Below, piece after piece: positions 14,637-22,792 of a DNA stretch of 24,335 nucleotides. Under the pieces are notes generated by a model that ran no database searches, was not told the origin of the DNA, and saw only the letters and a list, made by a program, of their open reading frames with translations. The stretch spans positions 1,900 through 26,234 of the forward strand of contig DLHW01000067.1 in the NCBI GenBank assembly GCA_002483425.1. Reading direction: 5' to 3'. The translations under genes were made by a program, and so were the position numbers. Position 1 is the stretch's first letter, and the number at the start of each line of letters is the position of its first letter. This stretch comes from Methylococcaceae bacterium UBA7658 (GTDB lineage: Bacteria; Pseudomonadota; Gammaproteobacteria; Methylococcales; Methylomonadaceae).

Positions 14637-15416
14637 ATGAAAGCTAGATTCAGTTTTTCCGTATTTACCGTTATTCTAATGGGCGCTTTGCCCGCGTGCA
14701 GCTATGTACAAAGTTTGTTTCCCGATAAAGAGCGCGATTATCAATACACTAGCGAGGTTCCGTTATTAAACTGGCCTGCCGAATTGAGGCGAAATAATCC
14801 GGCGGAGAACGCTGAAGAAACGCCTCTGGCGCCGTCTGCCGGCGATCTTGAAGACGCGGCGGTAAGCGATACCAATAACGTTCCGCCGCCCGATGAACGG
14901 AATGGTGCTAACGCAACCGCGGAAGCCCCGCGTTCTTCTGAAAACACGGCAGAAACCGGTGAAAGTGTGGCGGCGGTGGAAGCTTCGGATGCCCAAGACA
15001 CCGTTTCTTCCATCGAAATCGTTAAATACGATGACGGCGAGGGCCGTTTACGGCTTGGCGCCAGCTATTCGAAATCTTGGCGGTTGGTCAATAAAGCGTT
15101 GCTGCGAAATTTGATCGAAGTGACCGGACGCAGTCATGACATAGGCAATGTCAAAATTCAGTACGATCCCGAGGAAAAAAAAGTCAAAGACGATTCCTTT
15201 ATGGATGAAATCGACTTCATTTTCGAAGGGATCAATACAAACGATCAAGAATATAACTTGAAATTTGAAGAACACGATCAAAAAACGGATGTTATCGTAT
15301 TGGATGAAGAACATTTACCGTTACTTAACAACAATGCGGCTATGCGTTTGCTCAAAGTTCTAGCGGATACCATTAAGGCGGATTTAGCCGAAAAGTCCAA
15401 GCCGGATGCGCCGTAA
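14637..15416 (+). CDS. bamC: Outer membrane protein assembly factor BamC (NlpB)
   Basis: BamC is a lipoprotein of the BAM complex that inserts beta-barrel proteins into the outer membrane, contacting BamD. From the ATG at 14637 the protein has 259 aa, with lipobox LPAC (Cys21). It has the characteristic mature N-terminus SLFPDKERDYQYTSEVPLL. A low-complexity Glu/Ala/Pro-rich stretch follows at about 51-122. One helix-grip domain spans about 135-250 (including DEIDFIFEGINTNDQEY and a closing AAMRLLKVLADTIK helix). E. coli BamC is 344 aa with two such domains, so this copy appears to have only one plus a long disordered linker. A start at 14577 inside dapA would put 20 foreign residues before the signal peptide and is rejected. 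Position behind dapA confirms orthology. Confidence 0.92.
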   Translation: MKARFSFSVFTVILMGALPACSYVQSLFPDKERDYQYTSEVPLLNWPAELRRNNPAENAEETPLAPSAGDLEDAAVSDTNNVPPPDERNGANATAEAPRSSENTAETGESVAAVEASDAQDTVSSIEIVKYDDGEGRLRLGASYSKSWRLVNKALLRNLIEVTGRSHDIGNVKIQYDPEEKKVKDDSFMDEIDFIFEGINTNDQEYNLKFEEHDQKTDVIVLDEEHLPLLNNNAAMRLLKVLADTIKADLAEKSKPDAP

Positions 15417-15426
15417 AGATTGTGCT

Positions 15427-15460
15427 TGTATTCAATGCAAATCGACGATGATTGAATACA
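15427..15460. repeat. 10-bp inverted repeat in the bamC-purL gap
   Basis: TGTATTCAAT at 15427-15436 and ATTGAATACA at 15451-15460 are perfect 10-bp arms around a 14-nt loop. No T-run follows at once, so it is not a standard intrinsic terminator. A second small stem (TGCCT / AGGCA around a TCGC loop, 15483-15496) follows, and a run of six T stands at 15508-15513. It may be a terminator, an mRNA-stability element or part of a purL leader. It has no resemblance to the E. coli PurR box. Confidence 0.4.
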
Positions 15461-15538
15461 GTTGATTGGTTCTCTATTTAATTGCCTTCGCAGGCAGCCT
15501 CGATGCGGTTTTTTGCACCTATTTCCTAATCAAATCAA

Positions 15539-18500
15539 ATGCTGCAACTTGAATTACCTCGAAATAACGCCTTAAGTTCCTTTCGAATTAACCGTCTACT
15601 CGCGCAATTACAAGGAGTTGAACCCTCAGTCTCTGCGCTTGCGGCGCATTATTGTCACTTTGTTCAAGTTAGAGACGATAGCCAGACAATTGAAAAATCA
15701 CAAGCTCGGCTTTTAACCGGACTACTTACGTATGGTCAGCCGGTCGATGAACATCCTCAAGGCGAAAGGATTTTGGTGGCGCCTAGAATCGGCACCATAT
15801 CGCCATGGTCCAGTAAGGCGACTGAAATAGCGCACCGCTGCGGATTAACCGCGATCCAACGGATAGAGCGGGGAATTGAGTATTGGTTAACCGCCGATTC
15901 CGGTTTGCCGGGCGAAACCAAGCAACAGTTAGCTGCGGTGTTGCATGACCGGATGACGCAATCAGTCTATTTCGGGGAAGAAAATCCGGTTCTGTTTGGT
16001 ATTCATGAACCCAAGCCGAGTCAAACAGTCGATGTCATAGGACAGGGGCGTGGCGCGCTAGTGAGCGCCAATACCGAGTTAGGCATGGCCTTATCGGAAG
16101 ATGAAATCGATTATCTATACGAGAGCTTTCAGATAATTGGCAGGAATCCGACGGATGTCGAGTTAATGATGTTCGCGCAAGCCAATTCCGAACATTGCCG
16201 TCATAAAATCTTTAATGCGAATTGGACTATCGACGGCGTAGAGCAAGCGGAAACCTTATTTAAGATGATCCGAAATACGTCAGGGCAGAGTCCGTCCGGT
16301 ATTTTATCGGCTTACAGCGATAATGCCGCCGTGGTTGAAGGATTTAACACTCAAGTATTCATCCGGAATCCGAAAACCGGCGAATACGGCTATACGGAAG
16401 AAGCCTCTCATTTATTAATGAAGGTAGAAACGCATAATCACCCGACTGCAATTTCACCCTTTCCGGGGGCCGCGACCGGTTCAGGCGGCGAAATCCGCGA
16501 TGAAGGCGCGACCGGACGAGGTTCAGCTACCAAAGCCGGATTAACAGGATTTTCGGTTTCCCATCTTAAAATTCCAGGTTATATCCGGCCATGGGAAGCC
16601 GAAAACGGCAAGCCTGAACGAATTGCTTCCGCGCTGCAAATCATGCTGGAAGGTCCATTAGGCGGCGCCGCGTTCAATAATGAATTCGGCCGGCCCAATT
16701 TGGCCGGTTATTTCCGCACGTTCGAACAACAACCAATAGGGCATGTCAATCAATACCGGGGATATCATAAACCGGTGATGATTGCCGGCGGAATGGGTGC
16801 TATCCGGCCCATGCTAGTGAATAAACAAGCGATTCCGCCGGACGCTTTGATTATCATTTTAGGCGGACCCGCTATGCTGATCGGTTTAGGCGGCGGCGCG
16901 GCTTCGTCGCAAGCATCGGGTTCGAGTTCCGAAGACTTGGATTTTGCGTCCGTGCAACGGGAGAATCCGGAAATGCAACGCCGTTGCCAGGAAGTGATTA
17001 ATCACTGCAATGCGTTGGGCGACGATTCTCCGATTGTTTCAATCCATGACATAGGCGCGGGCGGTTTGTCCAATGCCGTACCGGAAATTATTCACGATTG
17101 TAATCGCGGCGGACGATTCGAATTACGAAAAGTCAATAATGCCGATCCCGGCATGTCGCCGATGCAAATCTGGTGCAATGAGGCACAGGAACGCTATGTT
17201 ATTGCCATTAAACCGGAATCGTTAGCCTTGTTTACCGCTTTTTGCGAACGGGAGCATTGTCTCTATGCAGTCATCGGTACAGCCACCGCGCAAGAACATC
17301 TCGAACTGAACGATGCCGTGTTAGGCAATAAGCCGGTGGATCTGCCCATGCCCGTATTATTCGGGAAGCCGCCGAAAATGCACCGCAAAGTTGAACGTCT
17401 TATACCGGAAAAGAGCCGTTTGGCTTTGAGCGGTATTGCGTTAGCGGATGCTGTGGAGCGGGTCTTATCTTTTCCCGCTGTGGCCGATAAAAGTTTCTTG
17501 ATTCATATCGGCGATCGCTCCGTAACGGGCTTAGTTGCTCGAGATCAAATGATAGGTCCTTGGCAAATACCGGTCGCCGATGCGGCCGTTACCGCATCCG
17601 GATTTTATTCCGTAACCGGGGAAGCGATGGCGATGGGCGAGCGAGCGCCCATCGCTGTGATCGACGCGCCGGCTTCGGGCCGGATGGCGGTCGGCGAAGC
17701 AATCACGAATATTGCCGCCGCCGATATCCCGGATATCGGCGGCATTAAATTATCGGCTAATTGGATGGCGGCAGCCGGCTATGGGGGGGAAGACGCGGCC
17801 TTGTTCGATACCGTAAAAGCGGTCGGACTTGAGCTGTGTCCGCAGCTCGGGATTGCTATTCCGGTCGGTAAAGATTCGCTGTCGATGAAAACCGTTTGGC
17901 AGGATAAGACGGGCGATAAAACCATGACAGCGCCTTTGTCGCTGATCGTTACTGCGTTTGCGCCGGTCGTCGATGTCAGGAATACGCTAACGCCGCAATT
18001 ACAAGACGTTGCCGACAGCGTACTGATGTTAGTTGATTTAGGTTTAGGTCATAACCGTTTGGGCGGATCGGTGTTAGCCCAAGTCTACGGTCAAATGGGC
18101 GATAAAGCGCCCGATTTGGATAATCCGGCCTTATTAAAACGGTTTTTCAATATTATTCAGACATTAAGCCGGGAAGATAAATTATTGGCGTATCACGACC
18201 GTTCGGACGGCGGCTTGCTAACAGCGGTAGCGGAAATGGTGTTCGCCAGCCGGTTAGGTGTAGACTTAATCATCGATCATCTCGGTCAGGATGTATTAGC
18301 CGCATTATTTAATGAAGAATTAGGCGCAGTTATTCAAGTCCATAACCGCGATGCCAATGAAATTGCCGGATTATTCGATCAAGTTGGCTTTGCGAACGGC
18401 GTTCATATCATCGGCGGGTTAAACGGAACGCAACAATTAACGATTTTTCGCGGCAGTGAATCGATTTATTCGGCGTCCCGCTCGCAATTGCAATCGGTTT

Positions 18501-19426
18501 GGTCGGAAGTCAGTTATCGCATGCAAGCGTTGCGCGATAATCCCGATTGCGCCCGTCAGCAGTTCGAACGGATTGCCGATGATAACGATCCGGGCTTACA
18601 TAGCGTCTTGACTTTCGATGCGAATGAGGATATTGCAGCCCCATTCATCCATATAGCAAAACCCAAGATAGCGATTGTACGCGAACAAGGCGTTAACGGC
18701 CATGTAGAAATGGCTGCGGCATTCGACCGGGCCGGTTTTACCAGCATCGATGTCCACATGAGCGACCTTATCCACGGCCGGATCAGTTTGGCGGGCTTTT
18801 CCGGTTTAGCCGCATGCGGCGGTTTCTCTTACGGCGATGTGCTTGGCGCAGGCGGCGGCTGGGCTAAATCCATTTTATTCAATCCGCGGGTCCGCGATGA
18901 GTTTACCGCGTTTTTCGCCAGAGAAGACAGTTTCGGTCTAGGCGTATGCAACGGTTGCCAAATGATGTCGGACTTGCAAGAAATCATCCCAGGATCGGAA
19001 AATTGGCCGCGCTTCATGCGCAATACATCAGAACAATTCGAAGCCAGGGTGGTCATGGTGGAAATTCAGCAATCGCCTTCTATTTTCTTTACCGGCATGG
19101 CGGGTTCGCGTTTACCAGTGGTGGTAGCGCACGGAGAGGGTCGCGCAGAGTTTACGGTTGATCCCGCAATGGTTATCAGGGAAAGGAAAGCGGTTCTTAG
19201 TTATACCGATCAATATGGGAACAAAACGGAACAATTTCCCGCTAATCCGAACGGTTCCCCTCTCGGAATTACCGGATTGACGACCACGGACGGGCGTTTT
19301 ACGATTATGATGCCGCATCCGGAGCGCTGTTTTCGGACCGTACAAAACTCATGGCATCCTAAAGACTGGCGAGAGTACGGCGGATGGATGCGGATGTTCA
19401 GAAATGCGAGAGTTTGGATAAAATAG
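15539..19426 (+). CDS. purL: Phosphoribosylformylglycinamidine synthase (single-chain PurL)
   Basis: This enzyme converts FGAR, ATP and glutamine to FGAM in step 4 of de novo purine synthesis. The 1295-aa length equals E. coli PurL, so this is the large single-chain form of gammaproteobacteria rather than the separate PurS/PurL/PurQ form. Parts in order: an N-terminal PurS-like domain; linker; FGAM synthase core with GRNPTDVELMMFAQANSEHCRHK and KVETHNHPTAISP (around 220-310); and a C-terminal glutaminase. The glutaminase has nucleophile Cys1137 in GVCNGCQMM, and His1260 with Glu1262 in MPHPERCFR. These agree with the E. coli catalytic positions within two residues. No clear ribosome site precedes the ATG, but residues 13-19 (SSFRINR) align with the E. 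coli start region. Nothing looks truncated. Confidence 0.98.
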   Translation: MLQLELPRNNALSSFRINRLLAQLQGVEPSVSALAAHYCHFVQVRDDSQTIEKSQARLLTGLLTYGQPVDEHPQGERILVAPRIGTISPWSSKATEIAHRCGLTAIQRIERGIEYWLTADSGLPGETKQQLAAVLHDRMTQSVYFGEENPVLFGIHEPKPSQTVDVIGQGRGALVSANTELGMALSEDEIDYLYESFQIIGRNPTDVELMMFAQANSEHCRHKIFNANWTIDGVEQAETLFKMIRNTSGQSPSGILSAYSDNAAVVEGFNTQVFIRNPKTGEYGYTEEASHLLMKVETHNHPTAISPFPGAATGSGGEIRDEGATGRGSATKAGLTGFSVSHLKIPGYIRPWEAENGKPERIASALQIMLEGPLGGAAFNNEFGRPNLAGYFRTFEQQPIGHVNQYRGYHKPVMIAGGMGAIRPMLVNKQAIPPDALIIILGGPAMLIGLGGGAASSQASGSSSEDLDFASVQRENPEMQRRCQEVINHCNALGDDSPIVSIHDIGAGGLSNAVPEIIHDCNRGGRFELRKVNNADPGMSPMQIWCNEAQERYVIAIKPESLALFTAFCEREHCLYAVIGTATAQEHLELNDAVLGNKPVDLPMPVLFGKPPKMHRKVERLIPEKSRLALSGIALADAVERVLSFPAVADKSFLIHIGDRSVTGLVARDQMIGPWQIPVADAAVTASGFYSVTGEAMAMGERAPIAVIDAPASGRMAVGEAITNIAAADIPDIGGIKLSANWMAAAGYGGEDAALFDTVKAVGLELCPQLGIAIPVGKDSLSMKTVWQDKTGDKTMTAPLSLIVTAFAPVVDVRNTLTPQLQDVADSVLMLVDLGLGHNRLGGSVLAQVYGQMGDKAPDLDNPALLKRFFNIIQTLSREDKLLAYHDRSDGGLLTAVAEMVFASRLGVDLIIDHLGQDVLAALFNEELGAVIQVHNRDANEIAGLFDQVGFANGVHIIGGLNGTQQLTIFRGSESIYSASRSQLQSVWSEVSYRMQALRDNPDCARQQFERIADDNDPGLHSVLTFDANEDIAAPFIHIAKPKIAIVREQGVNGHVEMAAAFDRAGFTSIDVHMSDLIHGRISLAGFSGLAACGGFSYGDVLGAGGGWAKSILFNPRVRDEFTAFFAREDSFGLGVCNGCQMMSDLQEIIPGSENWPRFMRNTSEQFEARVVMVEIQQSPSIFFTGMAGSRLPVVVAHGEGRAEFTVDPAMVIRERKAVLSYTDQYGNKTEQFPANPNGSPLGITGLTTTDGRFTIMMPHPERCFRTVQNSWHPKDWREYGGWMRMFRNARVWIK

Positions 19427-19453
19427 GACCTCGTTGTTGACCGCCTGCTAGCG

Positions 19454-19876
19454 ATGAGTAAAAAAATTTATCAAAAATTTATTTTTCATCTGAGTTTATT
19501 AGGGAGCGCCGCCAGTGTTTTGGTGGGTTTCTACGATGTCATTTTCGGTACGATCTGGGAAGCCATTCATCTCGTTTTAGAGATCATTGAAATAGGCTTG
19601 GATAGACTCATTGAAAGAGTTTTCGAGACCGGATTACGCGAAACCCAAGTGATCGTTTTTTACATTATGCTGGTCATAGGCGGAATATTTATTTATTTCG
19701 CTTGGAAAATACTGGTCTATGCCGTCCGTGAACTCATCCAGGTATTCGGAGCTGAATGGCTTGAGTTTAAAAATACAATTTCCGAGGATTGGCGCGCAAT
19801 GCCGGTAATGAACCGTATATTTTGGCTTAGCGTGTTCTTAGTCATGAATTATTTGGCGTCTTTTCTGCTGTTCTAA
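19454..19876 (+). CDS. Membrane protein of unknown function (140 aa)
   Basis: The protein has a hydrophobic N-terminal segment (about 13-32). A helical acidic/amphipathic stretch (33-62) with evenly spaced Ile/Leu and Glu follows. Two clear membrane segments lie at about 65-84 and 121-139, joined by a charged loop (FKNTISEDWRAMP). The ATG at 19454 is 28 nt after the purL stop, and the protein-tyrosine phosphatase starts 39 nt after its own stop, so it belongs to the same directional cluster. I recognise no family. A role in membrane signalling together with the phosphatase is possible but purely positional. Confidence 0.75.
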   Translation: MSKKIYQKFIFHLSLLGSAASVLVGFYDVIFGTIWEAIHLVLEIIEIGLDRLIERVFETGLRETQVIVFYIMLVIGGIFIYFAWKILVYAVRELIQVFGAEWLEFKNTISEDWRAMPVMNRIFWLSVFLVMNYLASFLLF

Positions 19877-19914
19877 AAGTTTTTTGTTTTAAGTATTAAT
19901 CAATCTATTGGGCT

Positions 19915-20409
19915 ATGGAAATAATAAAAGTGCTTTTTGTTTGTATGGGCAATATTTGCCGGTCACCGACAGCAGAGGGGGTATTTACCAAATTGGTGAC
20001 CGATAAAAATTTAACTGACCGTTTTAAAATCGATTCGGCTGGCACACATGCCTATCATGTCGGTAATCCGCCTGATTATCGTGCTCAGCAAGCCGCGCGT
20101 CGGCGTGGTATCGAGTTGCAGGGGTTGCGGGCAAGAAAAGTCCATAGCAGCGATTTTGAATATTTCGATTATATCTTAGTGATGGATAATGATAATTACG
20201 CAATTGTCATGCAGGATTGCCCAAAAGAATACAAAGATAAAGTCAAATTTTTTCTAGATTACGCTCCGCATTTAGGAGAAAAGGAGGTGCCGGATCCTTA
20301 CTACGGTGAAAAACTCGGTTTCGAGCGCGTCTTGGATATGGTTGAAGATGCGTCGCAAGGCTTTCTGGAAACATTACGAAAATCGGGCAGGCTGGTAATA
20401 AGTAACTAA
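19915..20409 (+). CDS. Low-molecular-weight protein-tyrosine phosphatase
   Basis: The enzyme removes phosphate from tyrosine-phosphorylated proteins through a phosphocysteine intermediate. The P-loop CMGNICRS starts at residue 10: nucleophile Cys10 and phosphate-binding Arg16 fit C(X)5R(S/T). The general-acid Asp127 is in PDPYYG. At 164 aa it has the usual size of the family (about 150-165). Bacterial members often pair with tyrosine autokinases that control exopolysaccharide export (Wzb/Wzc), but no kinase or EPS gene lies here. The sequence SAGTHAYHVGNPPDYRAQQAARRRGIEL resembles the stand-alone, eukaryote-like (YfkJ-type) branch rather than Wzb. The next gene begins 10 nt after its stop. 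Confidence 0.93.
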   Translation: MEIIKVLFVCMGNICRSPTAEGVFTKLVTDKNLTDRFKIDSAGTHAYHVGNPPDYRAQQAARRRGIELQGLRARKVHSSDFEYFDYILVMDNDNYAIVMQDCPKEYKDKVKFFLDYAPHLGEKEVPDPYYGEKLGFERVLDMVEDASQGFLETLRKSGRLVISN

Positions 20410-20419
20410 GAGATAGAAC

Positions 20420-21145
20420 ATGGCGATTGTTGAAAAAACCCTAGTGTACAGTGACGGAGATGCCGTCCTTGAGGCGTTTTATGCGTTTGACGATCATGTT
20501 TCAGGTCGGCGTCCTGCCGTTCTTATAAGCCATGCCTGGGCAGGCAGAGACAATTTTGTCATGGACAAAGCCAGAAAAATTGCCGGATTAGGCTACGTCG
20601 GCTTTGCGCTCGATATGTACGGACAAGGCGTGTTGGGTTCAAGCAAGGAAGAGAATGCTAAGTTAATGCATCCGTTTATGGCCGACCGTGCAAAACTACA
20701 ACAACGCATAAAAGCGGCTTTCATGACCGCTAAACAATTGTCTTGGGTCGACGGTCAGAACATTGCTGCAATGGGTTTTTGTTTCGGTGGTTTATGTGTG
20801 CTCGATTTGGCGCGCACCGGCGCCGGTTTAAAAGGCGTGGTGAGCTTTCATGGTTTACTCGGCGCTCCCGGCAATACCCGAGGCGTTAACATCAAAGCCA
20901 AAATTTTGGCGTTGCACGGTCATGACGATCCTATGGCGCCGCCAGAACACGTCTTGGCCTTCCAAGACGAAATGACCCGGGCCGGGGCCGATTGGCAGTT
21001 TATCTCGTACGGTAATACCTTGCATGCTTTTACCAATCCGGTTGCCAACGATCCCGATTTCGGCACGGTTTATCAAGCCGATGCCGATAGGCGATCTTGG
21101 CTGGCGATGCAGAATTTCCTGGCGGAGATTTTACCTAAGCCATGA
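20420..21145 (+). CDS. Dienelactone-hydrolase-family alpha/beta hydrolase
   Basis: The 241-aa protein has the DLH fold signature. The nucleophile Cys121 sits in GFCFGG, the acid is Asp169 or Asp170 in LHGHDDPM, and His202 sits in NTLHAFT. The oxyanion region is ISHAWAGRDNF near 36-46. True dienelactone hydrolases open the lactone of chlorocatechol pathways, but most genomic copies outside such clusters are of unknown substrate, and no aromatic-degradation gene is nearby. AGAGA about 7-11 nt upstream of the ATG is a fair ribosome site. It lies 10 nt after the phosphatase and 50 nt before the ABC permease, so it may share a transcript with either. Confidence 0.9.
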   Translation: MAIVEKTLVYSDGDAVLEAFYAFDDHVSGRRPAVLISHAWAGRDNFVMDKARKIAGLGYVGFALDMYGQGVLGSSKEENAKLMHPFMADRAKLQQRIKAAFMTAKQLSWVDGQNIAAMGFCFGGLCVLDLARTGAGLKGVVSFHGLLGAPGNTRGVNIKAKILALHGHDDPMAPPEHVLAFQDEMTRAGADWQFISYGNTLHAFTNPVANDPDFGTVYQADADRRSWLAMQNFLAEILPKP

Positions 21146-21195
21146 CGTATTGCAAACCGGCCTAATCGTCAATTAGCTTATTTTCGGTAACTGTT

Positions 21196-22554
21196 ATGAT
21201 TCTATTATGGACCGATATCTTGATATGGTTATTAGTGTTAGCCGTTTTCCTAATTGCCTGGTATCTTCGCGATAAAGAACACATTCAGAGGCCTATCGGC
21301 AAAATAGTTCGAAGTAATACAGGGATGATTTCACTGGTAGTGCTGCTGTTCTTTTTAATAATAGGTCTGATCGATTCCATCCATTTTAAGACGGAAAAAG
21401 AAAATGCCGGCGAAATTATCAGCTTGTTAGATTATTTCGCTAAGCCGTTGCGGGAACACACGGAAAAAACATATTCCGCGCCGTTTGCAACCACCTTATA
21501 CAGCAAAGAGATGGTGGCTTCGGGCGAAAGCATACAATGGGATTATCCACGGTTGCAGTACGGCGGTCGTCACCTATCCAATCCTCAGGAAGAAAAAACT
21601 TTCGATATTCTTAAAAAAACCGGGATAGGTCTTTTATCCGGTATTGGCGTATTCGGCTTTTTTTCCGGTTTTCTGGGCTATGAAGCCAGATATTGGCGGA
21701 TTTTTCCGAGGCGTTGGCCGACGGTAGAAGTTGCTAAGCCAGTTCTCTTGACAGTGTTCGGGTTAGTAACCGTGAGCGGCGCGCTTTCTTACCTTTCATT
21801 GTATTATCACGTTTTCGGCACCGATAAGGTCGGCGAAGACGTGTTCTATCAAGCGATTAAAAGCATTCGCACCGGTTTGGTTATCGGAACGTTAACTACC
21901 CTTATCATGCTGCCGTTAGCGATTATCTTCGGTATTTTGGCGGGGTTCTTCAGAGGCTGGGTCGATGATGCAATTCAATATCTTTACACCACGCTTAATT
22001 CAATACCCGGCGTATTATTAATCGCGGCGTCGGTGCTCATGGTTCAAGTTTATATGGCAAACCACGAGGAGGCGTTTACTAGCGTTATCGTCCGCGCCGA
22101 TATGCGGTTGCTGTTTCTCTGTCTGATTTTAGGGGTGACCAGTTGGACGGGATTATGCCGCTTACTCAGGGCAGAAACCTTGAAGCTTAGGGAAATGGAA
22201 TACGTTCAGGCAGCTTATGCGCTTGGCGTTAAACAGCCGCTAATTTTAATGAATCATATTCTACCGAATGTTATGCACATTGTATTAATTTCGGTCGTTT
22301 TGGATTTCAGTTCACTTGTCTTGGCAGAAGCGGTCTTGTCTTATATTAATATCGGCGTCGATCCGGCGACTTACAGTTGGGGCAATATGATTAACGGCGC
22401 TCGTCTGGAAATGGCGCGCGAACCCATCGTATGGTGGTCGCTAACCGCGGCTTTCGTGTTTATGTTTACGTTGGTGTTGGCGGCTAATTTGTTTGCCGAT
22501 ACGGTGCGTGACGCATTCGATCCGAGAAGCGCCAACAATAAAAAAAATGGCTAA
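21196..22554 (+). CDS. OppC/DppC-type ABC transporter permease with an enlarged N-terminus
   Basis: The C-terminal half is a standard peptide-type ABC permease. HVFGTDKVGEDVFYQAIKSIRTGL (split: HVFGTDKVGEDV, FYQAIKSIRTGL, 205-228) is the usual post-TM1 motif. The ATPase-contacting EAA-like loop EYVQAAYALGVKQ...ILPN spans 335-358, and FADTVRDAFDPR (433-444) is the family ending. At 452 aa it is about 150 aa longer than common OppC proteins (around 300). The extra N-terminal part has a membrane segment (7-23), another (45-62), a soluble stretch (63-140) with no hydrophobic block, then two more hydrophobic stretches (143-163, 182-204) before the core. Substrate is unknown; peptides are the family default. 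No OppB partner or binding protein is encoded upstream. The stop overlaps the next start by 8 nt. Confidence 0.88.
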   Translation: MILLWTDILIWLLVLAVFLIAWYLRDKEHIQRPIGKIVRSNTGMISLVVLLFFLIIGLIDSIHFKTEKENAGEIISLLDYFAKPLREHTEKTYSAPFATTLYSKEMVASGESIQWDYPRLQYGGRHLSNPQEEKTFDILKKTGIGLLSGIGVFGFFSGFLGYEARYWRIFPRRWPTVEVAKPVLLTVFGLVTVSGALSYLSLYYHVFGTDKVGEDVFYQAIKSIRTGLVIGTLTTLIMLPLAIIFGILAGFFRGWVDDAIQYLYTTLNSIPGVLLIAASVLMVQVYMANHEEAFTSVIVRADMRLLFLCLILGVTSWTGLCRLLRAETLKLREMEYVQAAYALGVKQPLILMNHILPNVMHIVLISVVLDFSSLVLAEAVLSYINIGVDPATYSWGNMINGARLEMAREPIVWWSLTAAFVFMFTLVLAANLFADTVRDAFDPRSANNKKNG

Positions 22555-22792
22555 ACAAGTCAGTAATCGTATTAATCCGAAAAAATTGATATTGAGTAAA
22601 TGGACGTCCCTAAGTCCAAAACAACATGAAAAGCATTTTCTGGTCATCCGTACCGGTACTAACGAAAATGGAACTATCGTTTCTTGTACGCTCGAAGCCG
22701 TCTTAACCCGCGCGGAGTTCACGATTCCTTGGCAAGAGTTAAAGGATACATTCCGTTGGCGGCCAGGCTGGGACTCAGTTGAGAAACAATGA
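22547..22792 (+). CDS. Small conserved TIGR02450-type protein (81 aa)
   Basis: From the ATG at 22547 the 81-aa protein reads NRINPKKLILSKWTS near the start, then EKHFLVIR, CTLEAVLTR and PWQELKDTFRWRPGW. This order of motifs is that of a small tryptophan-containing family annotated TIGR02450 in gammaproteobacteria, whose function is unknown. It is not a membrane protein. Its start lies inside the last codons of the ABC permease (8-nt overlap) and its TGA overlaps the ATG of the ATPase (ATGA), so the three should be translated together. A longer frame from 22493 would run inside the permease and is rejected. Family recognition is from memory. Confidence 0.8.
   Translation: MAKQVSNRINPKKLILSKWTSLSPKQHEKHFLVIRTGTNENGTIVSCTLEAVLTRAEFTIPWQELKDTFRWRPGWDSVEKQ

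Noticed and set aside
14741..15013. Antisense Ala/Ser-rich frames within bamC
   Set aside because: They mirror the low-complexity Glu/Ala linker of BamC and have no independent support.
22493..22546. Longer start of the TIGR02450-type gene within the permease
   Set aside because: The family's conserved part begins near NRINPKKL, and the ATG at 22547 gives the usual small size with close coupling to the permease stop.
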